Origin: Castellaniella sp.
GTDB lineage: Bacteria > Pseudomonadota > Gammaproteobacteria > Burkholderiales > Burkholderiaceae_B
Assembly: GCF_034675845.1 (NCBI RefSeq)
Contig: NZ_JAUCCU010000002.1
Span: 62,001-126,000 of the forward strand
DNA length: 64,000 nt
Reading direction: 5' to 3'
Shown here piece after piece: positions 1 to 8,487 of the stretch. How positions within the stretch are numbered: position 1 is the stretch's first letter; every line of letters starts with the position of its first letter. The notes under the pieces were generated by a model. It did no database searches. It was not told the origin of the DNA and saw only the letters and a list, made by a program, of their open reading frames with translations. A program made the translations under genes and the position numbers.

Positions 1-1848
1 GCCAAGGCCGCCGTGCTGGCCTCGGCGGCGACCGGAGTGATTTCAGGTTCGTCCATTGCCAATGTCGTCACGACAGGCACGTTCACGATTCCCTTGATGA
101 AACGGGTGGGTTACCGCCCCGACAAGGCTGCAGCCGTCGAGGCGGCGGCGTCGGTGGATGGCCAGATCATGCCGCCCGTGATGGGGGCGGCGGCTTTCCT
201 GATGGTTGAATATGTGGGGATACCCTATTCCCAGGTGGTCACCCATGCGATCTTGCCTGCCCTGATTTCTTATATCGCGTTGTTTTACATTGTGCATCTG
301 GAGGCCGTGAAGTCGGATATTCGCGGCATCTCGCGCGAACACGCTATGCCTTGGAAATATCGTCTGATTTCCACAGGGATGACGGTCAGCGGGGTGATCA
401 TCCTGGCGGCGGTCGTGTATTACGGCTTTGGCTGGATCAAGACCGTGACGGGGGATGCTTCGTTCTATGTGGCCGGCGGCCTGCTGGTACTGGTGTACCT
501 GGGGCTGCTGAAGTTCGGCACCCGCTATCCGGCCCTGAAAACAGATGATCCCAGCACGCCGCTGGAAACCTTGCCGGATATCGGCCCGACCCTGAAGTCC
601 GGACTGTATTTCCTGTTGCCTGTGGTGGTGCTGATCTGGAACCTGATGGTAGAACAGCTTTCGCCCGCCACCTCGGCCTTTTGGGCCACCATGTTCCTGG
701 TTTTCATTCTGTTGACCCAGCGTCCCCTGGTAGCCTGGTTTCGCCAGCGTGAGACGCACGCCGGGTTATGGCGTCAGGGGGCGTGCGATCTGCTCAATGG
801 CCTGGTGACCGGCGCGCGCAATATGATTTCCATTGGCCTGGCGACGGCGGCAGCCGGCATTATCGTTGGCACCGTGACCCTGACCGGGGTGGGCCTGGTG
901 ATGACAGAGTTTGTCGAGATGATTTCGGGCGGCAATCTGTTCGTCATGCTGGGCATGGTGGCGGTTATCTGTCTGATTCTGGGCATGGGGCTACCCACCA
1001 CCGCCAACTATATTGTGGTGTCTACGCTGATGGCGCCGGTGGTGGTCGAGCTTGGCGCACAGAATGGCTTGTTGGTGCCGCTGATCGCCGTGCATCTGTT
1101 CGTGTTCTATTTTGGTTTGATGGCCGATGTGACCCCGCCGGTAGGGTTGGCCTCGTATGCGGCGGCGGGCATTGCCCGCACCGACCCCATCAAGACCGGG
1201 GTAACGGCATTTGGTTACAGCATCCGCACGGCGGTGCTGCCGTTCATGTTTATTTTCAATACCCAGCTGCTGCTGATCGACATTGGCAGTCCTCTGCACC
1301 TGTTTATCACGGTCAGCGCGGCGATCCTGGCCAATCTGGTATTTGTGGCGGCCACCCAGGGCTGGTTTCTGGACCGCAATCGCTGGTATGAATGCGTCTT
1401 GCTGCTGGTGATTGCGTTTTCCTTGTTCCGGCCTGGATTCTGGATGGATCGGATCGTGCCCGAATATGCGCTGCAACCGGCGGACCAGGTCATGAGCCAT
1501 GTCGAAGCCGCTGGTCCTGGTCAGGCGCTGCGCTTATGGGTTCATGGCGAAAACCTATATGGCAAGGAAATTTCCAAGGGTGTGCTGTTGGCCCTGGGCG
1601 AGGGCGATACTGCCCGCGACCGTCTGCAGTCGGCTGGCCTGCGGATCTTGTCCAATGGCGATACCTTGAGCATTATCGCGGTGCGCTTTGGCAGCCCGGC
1701 GGCCAAGCTGGGCATTGAACAGGGTTATGACATTACCGGGATCGAGGTGCCCACCAATCGGCCTTCCAAGGAATGGATGCTGTTGCCGCCCCTGGCTGTG
1801 CTGGGGTTGTTGATGTGGGGGCAGCAGCGTCGACGTCGACGGGCTTGA
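1..1848 (+). CDS. TRAP transporter fused permease (DctQM-type), 3' part
   Basis: Partial gene: the frame is open from the first base and encodes the last 615 residues. It is an integral inner-membrane protein of the fused 4TM/12TM TRAP family, which imports organic acids with a periplasmic binding protein using an ion gradient. Visible signatures are the large-subunit motif GMGLPTTANYIVVSTLMAP (about 985-1045) and a second conserved loop, ADVTPPVGLASYAAAG (about 1120-1170). Many hydrophobic segments are present. The tail (about 1440-1770) has a soluble stretch resembling the C-terminal DUF3394 region of this subfamily, then a last membrane helix and an Arg-rich end. The substrate cannot be told. 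The binding-protein gene is not in the window and probably lies upstream. Confidence 0.88.
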   Translation, partial: AKAAVLASAATGVISGSSIANVVTTGTFTIPLMKRVGYRPDKAAAVEAAASVDGQIMPPVMGAAAFLMVEYVGIPYSQVVTHAILPALISYIALFYIVHLEAVKSDIRGISREHAMPWKYRLISTGMTVSGVIILAAVVYYGFGWIKTVTGDASFYVAGGLLVLVYLGLLKFGTRYPALKTDDPSTPLETLPDIGPTLKSGLYFLLPVVVLIWNLMVEQLSPATSAFWATMFLVFILLTQRPLVAWFRQRETHAGLWRQGACDLLNGLVTGARNMISIGLATAAAGIIVGTVTLTGVGLVMTEFVEMISGGNLFVMLGMVAVICLILGMGLPTTANYIVVSTLMAPVVVELGAQNGLLVPLIAVHLFVFYFGLMADVTPPVGLASYAAAGIARTDPIKTGVTAFGYSIRTAVLPFMFIFNTQLLLIDIGSPLHLFITVSAAILANLVFVAATQGWFLDRNRWYECVLLLVIAFSLFRPGFWMDRIVPEYALQPADQVMSHVEAAGPGQALRLWVHGENLYGKEISKGVLLALGEGDTARDRLQSAGLRILSNGDTLSIIAVRFGSPAAKLGIEQGYDITGIEVPTNRPSKEWMLLPPLAVLGLLMWGQQRRRRRA

Positions 1849-1871
1849 GCATCGCCGAAAGCCTTGAAAAA

Positions 1872-2369
1872 TCAGTCTCCGGCCTTCAGCGCCACTTGAA
1901 CCAACCGGGCCCCCAGTGGCCCGGTCAGCACGTCGGCTGCGACGCTGATCAGATACCCGCGTCGTCCGCCATTCAGGTAGACCGTTTCATAGTCCAGCAG
2001 GGTTTGCTCCACCCAGACCGGCATGCGCTTGCGGGTGGCAAAGGGGGATGTTCCGCCTACCTGATAGCCGGAATTGCGCTGGGCGTCGTCCGGTGTGCAG
2101 GGAGTGATTTTCTTGGCCCCGGTCTGGCGCGCCAGGTTTTTGGTGGAGACTTCGCAGTCGCCGTGCATCAGCACCACCAGGGGGCGACCCTGCTCGTCTT
2201 CCATGATCAGGGTCTTGGCGACCTGGTGCAGCGCTACGCCCAACTGCTGGGCTGCCTCGCGGGCGCCGCCGTGGTCCACATAGTCATAGGGGTGTTCGCC
2301 GAACGGGATTTTCTGCTGCCGCAGCCAGTGGGTGGCGGGGGTTTCCGAGGTATGTTTGGTTTTGCTCAT
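1872..2369 (-). CDS. ybaK: YbaK/EbsC-type Cys-tRNA(Pro) deacylase
   Basis: 165-residue protein of the YbaK/ProX editing family, which hydrolyses cysteine wrongly attached to tRNA(Pro) in the cytoplasm. The conserved lysine region (HQVAKTLIMED), the central MHGDCEVSTKNLAR stretch and the GYQVGGTSPFATRK loop are all as in the family, and the length is normal. The gene starts 2 bp after the xerD stop on the same strand, so the two are probably co-transcribed. It converges on the TRAP permease gene with only 23 bp between stops. Assignment to YbaK rather than a related trans-editing factor (EbsC, PrdX) is by overall sequence pattern. Confidence 0.88.
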   Translation of the reverse strand: MSKTKHTSETPATHWLRQQKIPFGEHPYDYVDHGGAREAAQQLGVALHQVAKTLIMEDEQGRPLVVLMHGDCEVSTKNLARQTGAKKITPCTPDDAQRNSGYQVGGTSPFATRKRMPVWVEQTLLDYETVYLNGGRRGYLISVAADVLTGPLGARLVQVALKAGD

Positions 2370-2371
2370 GG

Positions 2372-3286
2372 TCAGGCTCGGGGGTGATGTTGTTGATACA
2401 GTGTTTTCAGGCGTTCGCGGGCCACATGGGTATAAATCTGCGTCGTCGAGATATCCGCATGCCCCAACAATAGCTGCACCACCCGCAAGTCTGCGCCGTG
2501 GTTCAGTAAATGGGTGGCGAAGGCATGGCGCAGTACATGGGGGGACAGCGGCACGCGGATGTCGGCTTGTTCAGCGTATTTTCGGATCAGCAGCCAGAAT
2601 GCCTGGCGCGTCATGGCGGCAGCCCGGATAGTGACAAACAAGGCATCGGATATCCGGGCGTTCAGCAGGGTGGGGCGGCTTTCGCGTAGATAGCCTTCGA
2701 TCCAGTACAGGGCCTCGTCGCCCAGTGGCACCAGGCGGTCTTTGGCGCCCTTGCCCATGACGACGCGCACAATGCCGTCGCTCAGGCTGACGTCCTGTAT
2801 GCCCAGATTGACCAGCTCGCTGACGCGCAGGCCCGTGGCGTACAAGGTTTCCAGCATGGCGCGGTCGCGCAGGCCCAAGGTGCTGTCGACATCGGGTGCG
2901 TTCAGCAGTTTGTCCACTTGGGATTCTGACAGGGTCTTGGGGAAGCGGGCCGGTTGCTTGGCGCTGTGCAGCCCCAGGCATGGATCATCGTGGCACAGGC
3001 CTCGGCGTATGGCCCATAGGTAATAGCGCCGCAGGGCCGCCAAGCGCCGGTTGGCGGTGCTGGCCTTGGTTTGTTGGTACTGGGTGGTCATCCAGCCCTG
3101 GATATGTGCCTGCTGGGCGGATTCCGGCGCCAGATGGTGGGTCAGATCCAGCCAATGCCCGAAAGCCGTCAGATCGCGCCGGTAGGCGGACAGGGTGTTG
3201 TCCGACAGGCCATCTTCCAGCCATAGGGCATCCAGAAAGGCATCGACGGTCGGGAAGGCTGAGGGCTGGCTGGGCATGTTTTCCAA
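2372..3286 (-). CDS. xerD: Tyrosine recombinase XerD
   Basis: 304-residue site-specific tyrosine recombinase. XerD acts with XerC at dif to resolve chromosome dimers at the septum. The N-terminal SAM-like core-binding domain occupies roughly residues 10-95 and the catalytic domain 110-300. Catalytic signatures are the Arg in YATGLRVSEL, the Lys in GKGAKDR, the HVLRHAFATHLL box, LLGHADIS, and the nucleophilic Tyr in IYTHVARE. There is no neighbouring integrase target, cargo or attachment site, and the length and sequence fit the housekeeping enzyme, so this is not an integron or phage integrase. A second ATG three codons in (3277) is an alternative start. The ybaK gene follows immediately. Confidence 0.93.
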   Translation of the reverse strand: MENMPSQPSAFPTVDAFLDALWLEDGLSDNTLSAYRRDLTAFGHWLDLTHHLAPESAQQAHIQGWMTTQYQQTKASTANRRLAALRRYYLWAIRRGLCHDDPCLGLHSAKQPARFPKTLSESQVDKLLNAPDVDSTLGLRDRAMLETLYATGLRVSELVNLGIQDVSLSDGIVRVVMGKGAKDRLVPLGDEALYWIEGYLRESRPTLLNARISDALFVTIRAAAMTRQAFWLLIRKYAEQADIRVPLSPHVLRHAFATHLLNHGADLRVVQLLLGHADISTTQIYTHVARERLKTLYQQHHPRA

Positions 3287-3426
3287 GAATCACGTCAAAT
3301 CCCCGCTAATCAGCAGGAACTCTGCCTCATTCTACCTGTCGCGCTACGGGCTGTTGATTCAGGCCTGATCCATGCGAGGCCTTGGATAAGCCTTTGACGA
3401 TCGGAGTCAGGGCGTGATACTGTGAT

Positions 3427-3454
3427 ATCGAAATATACCTATATATATTACGAT
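3427..3454. promoter_or_regulatory. Mo-box-like inverted repeat (ModE operator candidate)
   Basis: Two 11-bp arms, ATCGAAATATA (3427-3437) and TATATTACGAT (3444-3454), are complementary at 10 of 11 positions around a 6-bp spacer. This closely resembles the known ModE operator pattern of inverted ATCG-TATATA half-sites. It lies 44 bp upstream of the modA start, and a modE gene is encoded 2 kb away. Binding by ModE with molybdate, repressing modABC, is inferred. Confidence 0.75.
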
Positions 3455-3497
3455 TATGCCTTGTCTGAAAAATGGCTCGTCTCAAGGAGATTTGAAG

Positions 3498-4247
3498 ATG
3501 CTGTTTCGCCGTTTGATTGTTGCCTGCGCTTTGTCCTGCGCCCTGGCGCCCGCCATGGCGGGCGAGATCCTGGTGTCTGGCGCAGCCAGCCTGACCAATG
3601 CGTTCAAGGATCTGGCCGCCCAGTACCAGGCCGCACATCCCGATACGCAGGTGCTGACGACGTTCGGCGCTTCCGATGTCGTGCTGCGCCAGATCATCGA
3701 GGGCGCCCCGGCGGATGTGTTTGCCTCGGCGGACCAAAAAGCCATGGATAAGGCCGTGGCTGCCAAGGCCGTCGATCCGGCTTCCCGGGTCGACTTTGTG
3801 CGCAATGAGGTTGTGCTGGTGGTGCCGGTGGATAACCCCGGCAATATCCAATCCCTGAAAGATCTGTCGGGTGCCAAGGTGCAGCGTATTGCGCTGGGTA
3901 ATCCGGATTCCGTGCCGGTGGGACGTTACACCCGGGAAGCCTTGCAGCAGGCGGGGGCCTGGGATGATGTCCAGGCGCGCCAGATCTTGGGCCAGAACGT
4001 GCGCCAGGTACTGAGCTATGTCGAGCGCGGCGAGGTGGATGCCGGTTTTGTGTTTGCGACGGATGCGGCCATCATGAAGGATAAAGTGAAGCTGATACAG
4101 ACCGTTGATACCCCAACCCCGGTGGTGTACCCGATTGCCTTGGTGCAGCGCGATGGCCGCGCCCGGGAGGCCGCTGCATTTTTGGATTATGTGGTGTCAC
4201 CCGCAGGCCAGGCGATCTTGGCACAATACGGGTTTGCCAAACCTTGA
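3498..4247 (+). CDS. modA: Molybdate ABC transporter, periplasmic binding protein
   Basis: 249-residue periplasmic protein that captures molybdate (or tungstate) and delivers it to ModBC. A Sec signal peptide ends at AMA-GEIL. The mature N-terminus has the typical VSGAASLTNAFKDL anion-binding stretch, followed by TFGASDVVLRQIIEGAPADVFASAD. The start at 3498 is chosen because AAGGAGA precedes it at 3484-3490 and the signal peptide begins there. An in-frame ATG at 3456 would add 14 unlikely residues. It is first in modABC, and modB starts 11 bp after its stop. The Mo-box-like palindrome just upstream suggests repression when molybdate is plentiful. Confidence 0.94.
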   Translation: MLFRRLIVACALSCALAPAMAGEILVSGAASLTNAFKDLAAQYQAAHPDTQVLTTFGASDVVLRQIIEGAPADVFASADQKAMDKAVAAKAVDPASRVDFVRNEVVLVVPVDNPGNIQSLKDLSGAKVQRIALGNPDSVPVGRYTREALQQAGAWDDVQARQILGQNVRQVLSYVERGEVDAGFVFATDAAIMKDKVKLIQTVDTPTPVVYPIALVQRDGRAREAAAFLDYVVSPAGQAILAQYGFAKP

Positions 4248-4258
4248 TCTGACTGCGC

Positions 4259-4939
4259 GTGCCTGAACTCTGGATTCCCCTGCTCTTGTCGCTGAAGGTC
4301 GCTGGCTGGGCCACACTGCTGGCGACGGTGGGGGGCATTGCCACGGCCTATGGGCTGTCGCGCTGGCCGTCGCGCTGGTGTGATGTGGTTGATGCTTTTC
4401 TGACCCTGCCCATGGTGCTGCCCCCCACGGTCACGGGCTACTACCTGTTGGTGGTGTTCGGGCGGCGCGGCTGGTTGGGCGCCTGGCTGCAGTCGCACGG
4501 TATCGAGCTGGTATTTACCTGGCAGGGGGCGGTGCTGGCGGCGTCGGTCGTGGCCTACCCCATGGTGCTGAAGGCCGCACGTGCGGCGTTTCTGGATGTG
4601 GATCAGCGGCTGGAACAGGCGGCGGCGGTATTGGGCGTGTCGCCTGCGGCGGTGTTTTTCCGAGTCAGCCTGCCGCTGGCCGCGCGCGGTATCTTGGCCG
4701 GGGTGCTGTTGGCATTTGCCCGCGCTCTGGGCGAATTCGGTGCCACGCTGATGGTGGCCGGGAATATTCCCGGCAAGACCCAGACCCTGTCGATTGCCAT
4801 CTACGAGGCCGTGCAGGCTGGCAATGACGACACCGCCAATATTCTGGTGCTGGTCACCTCGGCCACCTGTGTCGTGGTCTTGTGCCTGGCGGCCTGGCTG
4901 ATGCCGGGTGGGCGCCATACTCGAAGGCGGTCCGCATGA
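4259..4939 (+). CDS. modB: Molybdate ABC transporter permease
   Basis: 226-residue inner-membrane permease of the molybdate importer with about five membrane helices. The cytoplasmic EAA loop, which docks on the ATPase, is seen in EQAAAVLGVSPAAVFFRVSLP, followed by ARALGEFGATLMVAGNIPG, a hallmark of ModB. It starts with GTG 11 bp after modA. Its stop overlaps the modC start as ATGA (4936-4939), implying translational coupling. Confidence 0.94.
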   Translation: MPELWIPLLLSLKVAGWATLLATVGGIATAYGLSRWPSRWCDVVDAFLTLPMVLPPTVTGYYLLVVFGRRGWLGAWLQSHGIELVFTWQGAVLAASVVAYPMVLKAARAAFLDVDQRLEQAAAVLGVSPAAVFFRVSLPLAARGILAGVLLAFARALGEFGATLMVAGNIPGKTQTLSIAIYEAVQAGNDDTANILVLVTSATCVVVLCLAAWLMPGGRHTRRRSA

Positions 4940-5709
4940 GTCTGGATATCGATTTTTCCTGCCGGGTAGGGGGAGCGGAGGGCTTTCTCTTGCAGCCCGC
5001 CTGGCATACAGACGCGCGCCGGGTGGCGCTGTTTGGGCCGTCCGGGTCTGGCAAGACACTGACGATGCAGGCCATTGCGGGTTTGCTGCGTCCCGATCAG
5101 GGGCGCATCGTCGTGGACGGCCGTGTGCTGTTCGATTCGGCGGGCGGGGTGGATATTCCACCGCGTCACCGGCGCCTGGCTTATTTATTTCAGGATTACG
5201 CCCTGTTTCCGCATTTGACCGTGCGCCAGAACATTGTCTTTGGCTTGCAGCGCGGCTGGTTGAACTGGCATGCCTGGCCCTGGCAGCGCAAGGCGGCAAA
5301 GGCGGCGGATACAGGAGCCTTGGGCAATGAGATGGCCATCTCCGGGCAAGGACGCGATGCCTTGCCCACTCCGGCCCGTCGCTGGGTACAGGCTTTCCAT
5401 CTTGGTGAGCTGCTGGATCGCTATCCCGTCACCCTGTCGGGCGGACAGCGCCAGCGGGTCGCCCTGGCGCGCGCCCTGTCCACAGATCCGGGCCTGTTGT
5501 TGCTGGATGAACCCCTATCGGCCCTGGATATCGGTCTGCGTACCCAGATGCGTGCCGAATTGGCCCAGTTGCAGCAGGATATCGACATCCCCACCGTCTT
5601 GATTACCCATGACCCCGCCGATGTACAGGCCCTGGCCGACGAAGTCTTTCATATTGCGCATGGTCGTGTGCATGCCGTGGACACAAGCATCAATCCAGTG
5701 TCCCGATGA
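4936..5709 (+). CDS. modC: Molybdate ABC transporter ATPase, short form lacking a Mop/TOBE domain
   Basis: 257-residue ABC ATPase that powers the importer at the inner face of the membrane. Walker A is GPSGSGKT (34-41), the Q-loop is in LFQDYALFPHLT (84-95), the signature is LSGGQRQR (167-174), Walker B is LLLLDEP (187-193), and the switch His lies in THDP. The start is the ATG overlapping the modB stop. Typical ModC proteins are about 350 residues with a C-terminal Mop/TOBE domain. This one stops soon after the ABC core, so that domain is absent. It also carries an extra segment of about 40 residues (about 107-146) between the Q-loop and signature. Its 3' end overlaps the convergent modE by 20 bp. 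Confidence 0.92.
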   Translation: MSLDIDFSCRVGGAEGFLLQPAWHTDARRVALFGPSGSGKTLTMQAIAGLLRPDQGRIVVDGRVLFDSAGGVDIPPRHRRLAYLFQDYALFPHLTVRQNIVFGLQRGWLNWHAWPWQRKAAKAADTGALGNEMAISGQGRDALPTPARRWVQAFHLGELLDRYPVTLSGGQRQRVALARALSTDPGLLLLDEPLSALDIGLRTQMRAELAQLQQDIDIPTVLITHDPADVQALADEVFHIAHGRVHAVDTSINPVSR

Positions 5710-6508
5710 GGACATCCGCTGCGGGAAACCAGGCACGGGCGCTAGCCCCGGCGACCAATGCCGGATGATGGCTGCTGGCGTTCAGGATGCCGGTGACTTG
5801 TCGCTGAGGACTGACGGACAGGCTGATTTCCTGTAGTCCGTCCCCCGTGACGGAATGCCGCACGCGTCCTTCCCAGCAAGTGTGTTCGGGACTGCTGGCT
5901 ATGACCGTCTGGGTCGGCATCGTTTCGATGCGTACCGCCTGGGCTTTGATGAAGGCCAGTGCCCGCCGACCTGGCACCAGGCCCAGGCGTTCAGTGCTGG
6001 CGTGGGTCAGGGTCGCGGTCAGGCTGTGCGTATCGTCCAGCACGAGGCTCAGGCGGTCGTTGACCGGACCGCTGTCGATTTGCCCGATCACGCCTTCGAA
6101 GCGATTGCGCGCCGATGTTTGCAAGGCCATGCTCTGCAAGAGATCCAAGTGCTGCTGACTATCCGGCCCAAAGCGCGACAAGACCTCCATGAAGCGCTGG
6201 TGTTCGGCCTGCACGGCTTGGTACCAGGCGACCAGTTGGCGGGCCCGATCCGTCAGCTGTGCGCCGCCGCCACGGACGCCGCCCGTCACGCGTTCCACCA
6301 GCAGGTCGCCCGCCAGATTGTTCATCATGTCCACTGCGTCCCAGGCGGCCTTGTAGCTCAAGCCGATCTTGCGGGCGGCTGCACTGATCGATCCCTCGGT
6401 GCCGATGGCGGCCAATAAGGCCATGCGCCGTTCGGACCCCCAGGCCTGATCGCCGCTGCGCAGGCTGAGTGTGGCGCTGAATTCTGGGCTGGAATCACTG
6501 GCTGTCAT
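5690..6508 (-). CDS. modE: Molybdate-responsive regulator ModE
   Basis: 272-residue regulator that senses molybdate and represses modABC-type promoters. The N-terminal winged helix (about 20-110) contains GSISAAARKIGLSYKAAWDA and GGVRGGGAQLT, both typical of ModE. The C-terminal half holds two Mop/TOBE modules. The first begins with the TSARNRFEG motif (about 131); the second (about 205-270) lacks a clear SARN motif. It is convergent with modC, overlapping it by 20 bp, and divergent from mog across about 200 bp. Since ModC here has no Mop domain, ModE is the only Mop-bearing protein in the cluster. Confidence 0.93.
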   Translation of the reverse strand: MTASDSSPEFSATLSLRSGDQAWGSERRMALLAAIGTEGSISAAARKIGLSYKAAWDAVDMMNNLAGDLLVERVTGGVRGGGAQLTDRARQLVAWYQAVQAEHQRFMEVLSRFGPDSQQHLDLLQSMALQTSARNRFEGVIGQIDSGPVNDRLSLVLDDTHSLTATLTHASTERLGLVPGRRALAFIKAQAVRIETMPTQTVIASSPEHTCWEGRVRHSVTGDGLQEISLSVSPQRQVTGILNASSHHPALVAGASARAWFPAADVLIGTLD

Positions 6509-6709
6509 AAATTTGGGCCTTATTGATATGGCTTTGCCCTTGCGCTAGCCCGGCGCCTGGATGGTTGGGGCAGGCTTGGGATCAGCGGGCAAGTTGTGTG
6601 CAATAAAGACCATTATCCCTGTTATCAGGGGGGTATCGGGGGATGGGCTGTATGTGGTCGTCGATACAATAGAATGGTTTTCTTTTTGGTTTATCGCAGG
6701 ACCTCAGCT

Positions 6710-7333
6710 ATGAATCAGTCTTTTCCCTTGCAGCGCAGCCACCCCGACGAACTATTGGTGGGGCTTGTTTCCGTGTCGGATCGCGCCTCATCCGGGGTAT
6801 ATCAGGACCAGGGGATTCCTGCCTTGGCCGAGTGGCTGGGCCTGGCGTTGACCCGCCCGGCACAGATCGTGTCGCGCCTGATTCCAGATAGCCGCCCGGG
6901 GATTGCCGATGCTTTGCGCGAGCTGGTGGATGTGGCGCGTTGCGATCTGGTGCTGACCACGGGGGGGACTGGTCCGGCCCGTCGGGATGTGACCCCAGAA
7001 GCCACGCTGGATGTCGCGACCCGGGAAATGCCGGGTTTTGGCGAACAAATGCGCCAGGTCAGCCTGGCTTTTGTGCCCACGGCGATTTTATCGCGCCAGG
7101 TGGCCGTGATCCGTGAAATTGCCGACCACGCCGCGCTGATCATCAATTTGCCTGGTCAACCCAAGGCCATCCGCGAAACCCTGGAGGGCCTGCGCGGCGA
7201 AGACGGCAGCGTGCGCGTGCCAGGGGTTTTTGCCGCAGTGCCCTATTGCCTGGACCTGATTGGCGGGCCTTATATCGACACGCACGAGTCCGTCGTCAAG
7301 TCCTTCAGGCCGAAATCCGCCCGTCGTTCCTAA
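6710..7333 (+). CDS. mog: Molybdopterin adenylyltransferase Mog (MogA/MoaB family)
   Basis: 207-residue cytoplasmic enzyme that adenylates molybdopterin before metal insertion. The family motif TTGGTGPARRDVTPEAT is clear, with VSVSDRASSGVYQDQG at the N-terminus and NLPGQPKAIRETLEGL near the C-terminus. The ATG at 6710 is favoured because AGGA precedes it and homology begins soon after. In-frame ATGs at 6674 and 6596 would add unlike residues. Adjacency to modE and modABC places it in a molybdenum uptake and cofactor block. The region upstream has AT-rich GATACAAT (about 6662-6669) as a possible -10. Confidence 0.9.
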   Translation: MNQSFPLQRSHPDELLVGLVSVSDRASSGVYQDQGIPALAEWLGLALTRPAQIVSRLIPDSRPGIADALRELVDVARCDLVLTTGGTGPARRDVTPEATLDVATREMPGFGEQMRQVSLAFVPTAILSRQVAVIREIADHAALIINLPGQPKAIRETLEGLRGEDGSVRVPGVFAAVPYCLDLIGGPYIDTHESVVKSFRPKSARRS

Positions 7334-7417
7334 GGGGTAACCAGCAGCAATTCCCATTCCGCCTTAAAATCGCTGGAATTCGATTTTTTCCACCATTTTT
7401 CTTCTGGAGGTCCAGCC

Positions 7418-8482
7418 ATGGCCCTGGTTTCCATGCGTCAACTCCTGGATCACGCTGCCGAACACGGCTACGGGATCCCTGCCTTCAACGTCAATAATCT
7501 GGAACAAGTCCAGGCCATCATGGAGGCCGCCGCCGAGACCGACAGCCCTGTCATCATGCAGGCATCGGCGGGCGCACGCAAATATGCCGGCGAAGGCTTT
7601 CTCAAGCTGCTGATCCAGGCTGCCGTCGATACCTATCCGCATATTCCCGTTGTCATGCACCAAGACCACGGCCAATCGCCCGCGATCTGCCAGGGCGCCA
7701 TCGATCTGGGCTTTTCCAGCGTCATGATGGACGGTTCGCTGATGGCCGACGGCAAGAGCATTGCCTCTTACGAGTACAACCTGGATGTCACCAAGCAGGT
7801 CGTGGCCATTGCGCATAAGCTCGGCGTCACCGTCGAGGGCGAACTGGGCTGCCTGGGTTCCTTGGAAACCATGATGGGCGACAAAGAAGATGGTCACGGG
7901 GCCGAGGGCACCATGACCCTGGATCAGCTCCTGACCGACCCGGAACAGGCGGCTGACTTCGTCAAACAAACCCAGTTGGATGCCTTGGCCATTGCGGTGG
8001 GTACCAGCCACGGTGCCTACAAATTTACCCGCAAGCCCACGGGCGATATTCTGTCGGTGCAGCGCATCAAGGACATCCACGCACGTCTGCCCAATACCCA
8101 CCTGGTCATGCATGGCAGCTCCAGCGTGCCCCAGGAGCTCCTGGCTGAAATCCGCGAATTCGGCGGCGACATGAAGGAAACCTACGGCGTGCCCGTCGAA
8201 GAACTTCAGGAAGCCATTAAGTTCGGCGTGCGCAAGGTCAACATCGATACCGATATTCGTTTGGCCATGACGGGCGCCATTCGCCGCTTCATGGCAGAAA
8301 ATCCCTCGAAATTCGACCCGCGCGAATACCTCAAGCCAGCCCGCGAAGCCGCTAAGAAAGTCTGCCTGGCGCGCTACGAACAATTCGGCACGGCGGGCAA
8401 TGCCTCCAAGATCAAGGCCATCCCCTTGTCTGACATGGCTGCTCGTTATGCGGCCGGCGAACTCAAGCAACTGGTGAAATAA
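7418..8482 (+). CDS. fba: Fructose-bisphosphate aldolase, class II
   Basis: 354-residue zinc-dependent aldolase interconverting fructose-1,6-bisphosphate with dihydroxyacetone phosphate and glyceraldehyde 3-phosphate in glycolysis and gluconeogenesis. Metal and substrate motifs are VVMHQDHGQSP (about 79-89), VEGELGCLGSLE, GTSHGAYKF, VMHGSSSVP and KVNIDTDIRLA. The length is typical of the long class II form. TGGAGG lies 8 bp upstream of the ATG. It ends 5 bp before purC, so it may be co-transcribed with the purine genes, an arrangement common in betaproteobacteria. Confidence 0.95.
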   Translation: MALVSMRQLLDHAAEHGYGIPAFNVNNLEQVQAIMEAAAETDSPVIMQASAGARKYAGEGFLKLLIQAAVDTYPHIPVVMHQDHGQSPAICQGAIDLGFSSVMMDGSLMADGKSIASYEYNLDVTKQVVAIAHKLGVTVEGELGCLGSLETMMGDKEDGHGAEGTMTLDQLLTDPEQAADFVKQTQLDALAIAVGTSHGAYKFTRKPTGDILSVQRIKDIHARLPNTHLVMHGSSSVPQELLAEIREFGGDMKETYGVPVEELQEAIKFGVRKVNIDTDIRLAMTGAIRRFMAENPSKFDPREYLKPAREAAKKVCLARYEQFGTAGNASKIKAIPLSDMAARYAAGELKQLVK

Positions 8483-8487
8483 ACCTG

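Noticed and set aside
2372..3286. Phage or integron integrase marking a mobile element
   Set aside because: Its sequence and length are those of XerD, and no attachment site, tRNA or cargo genes are nearby.
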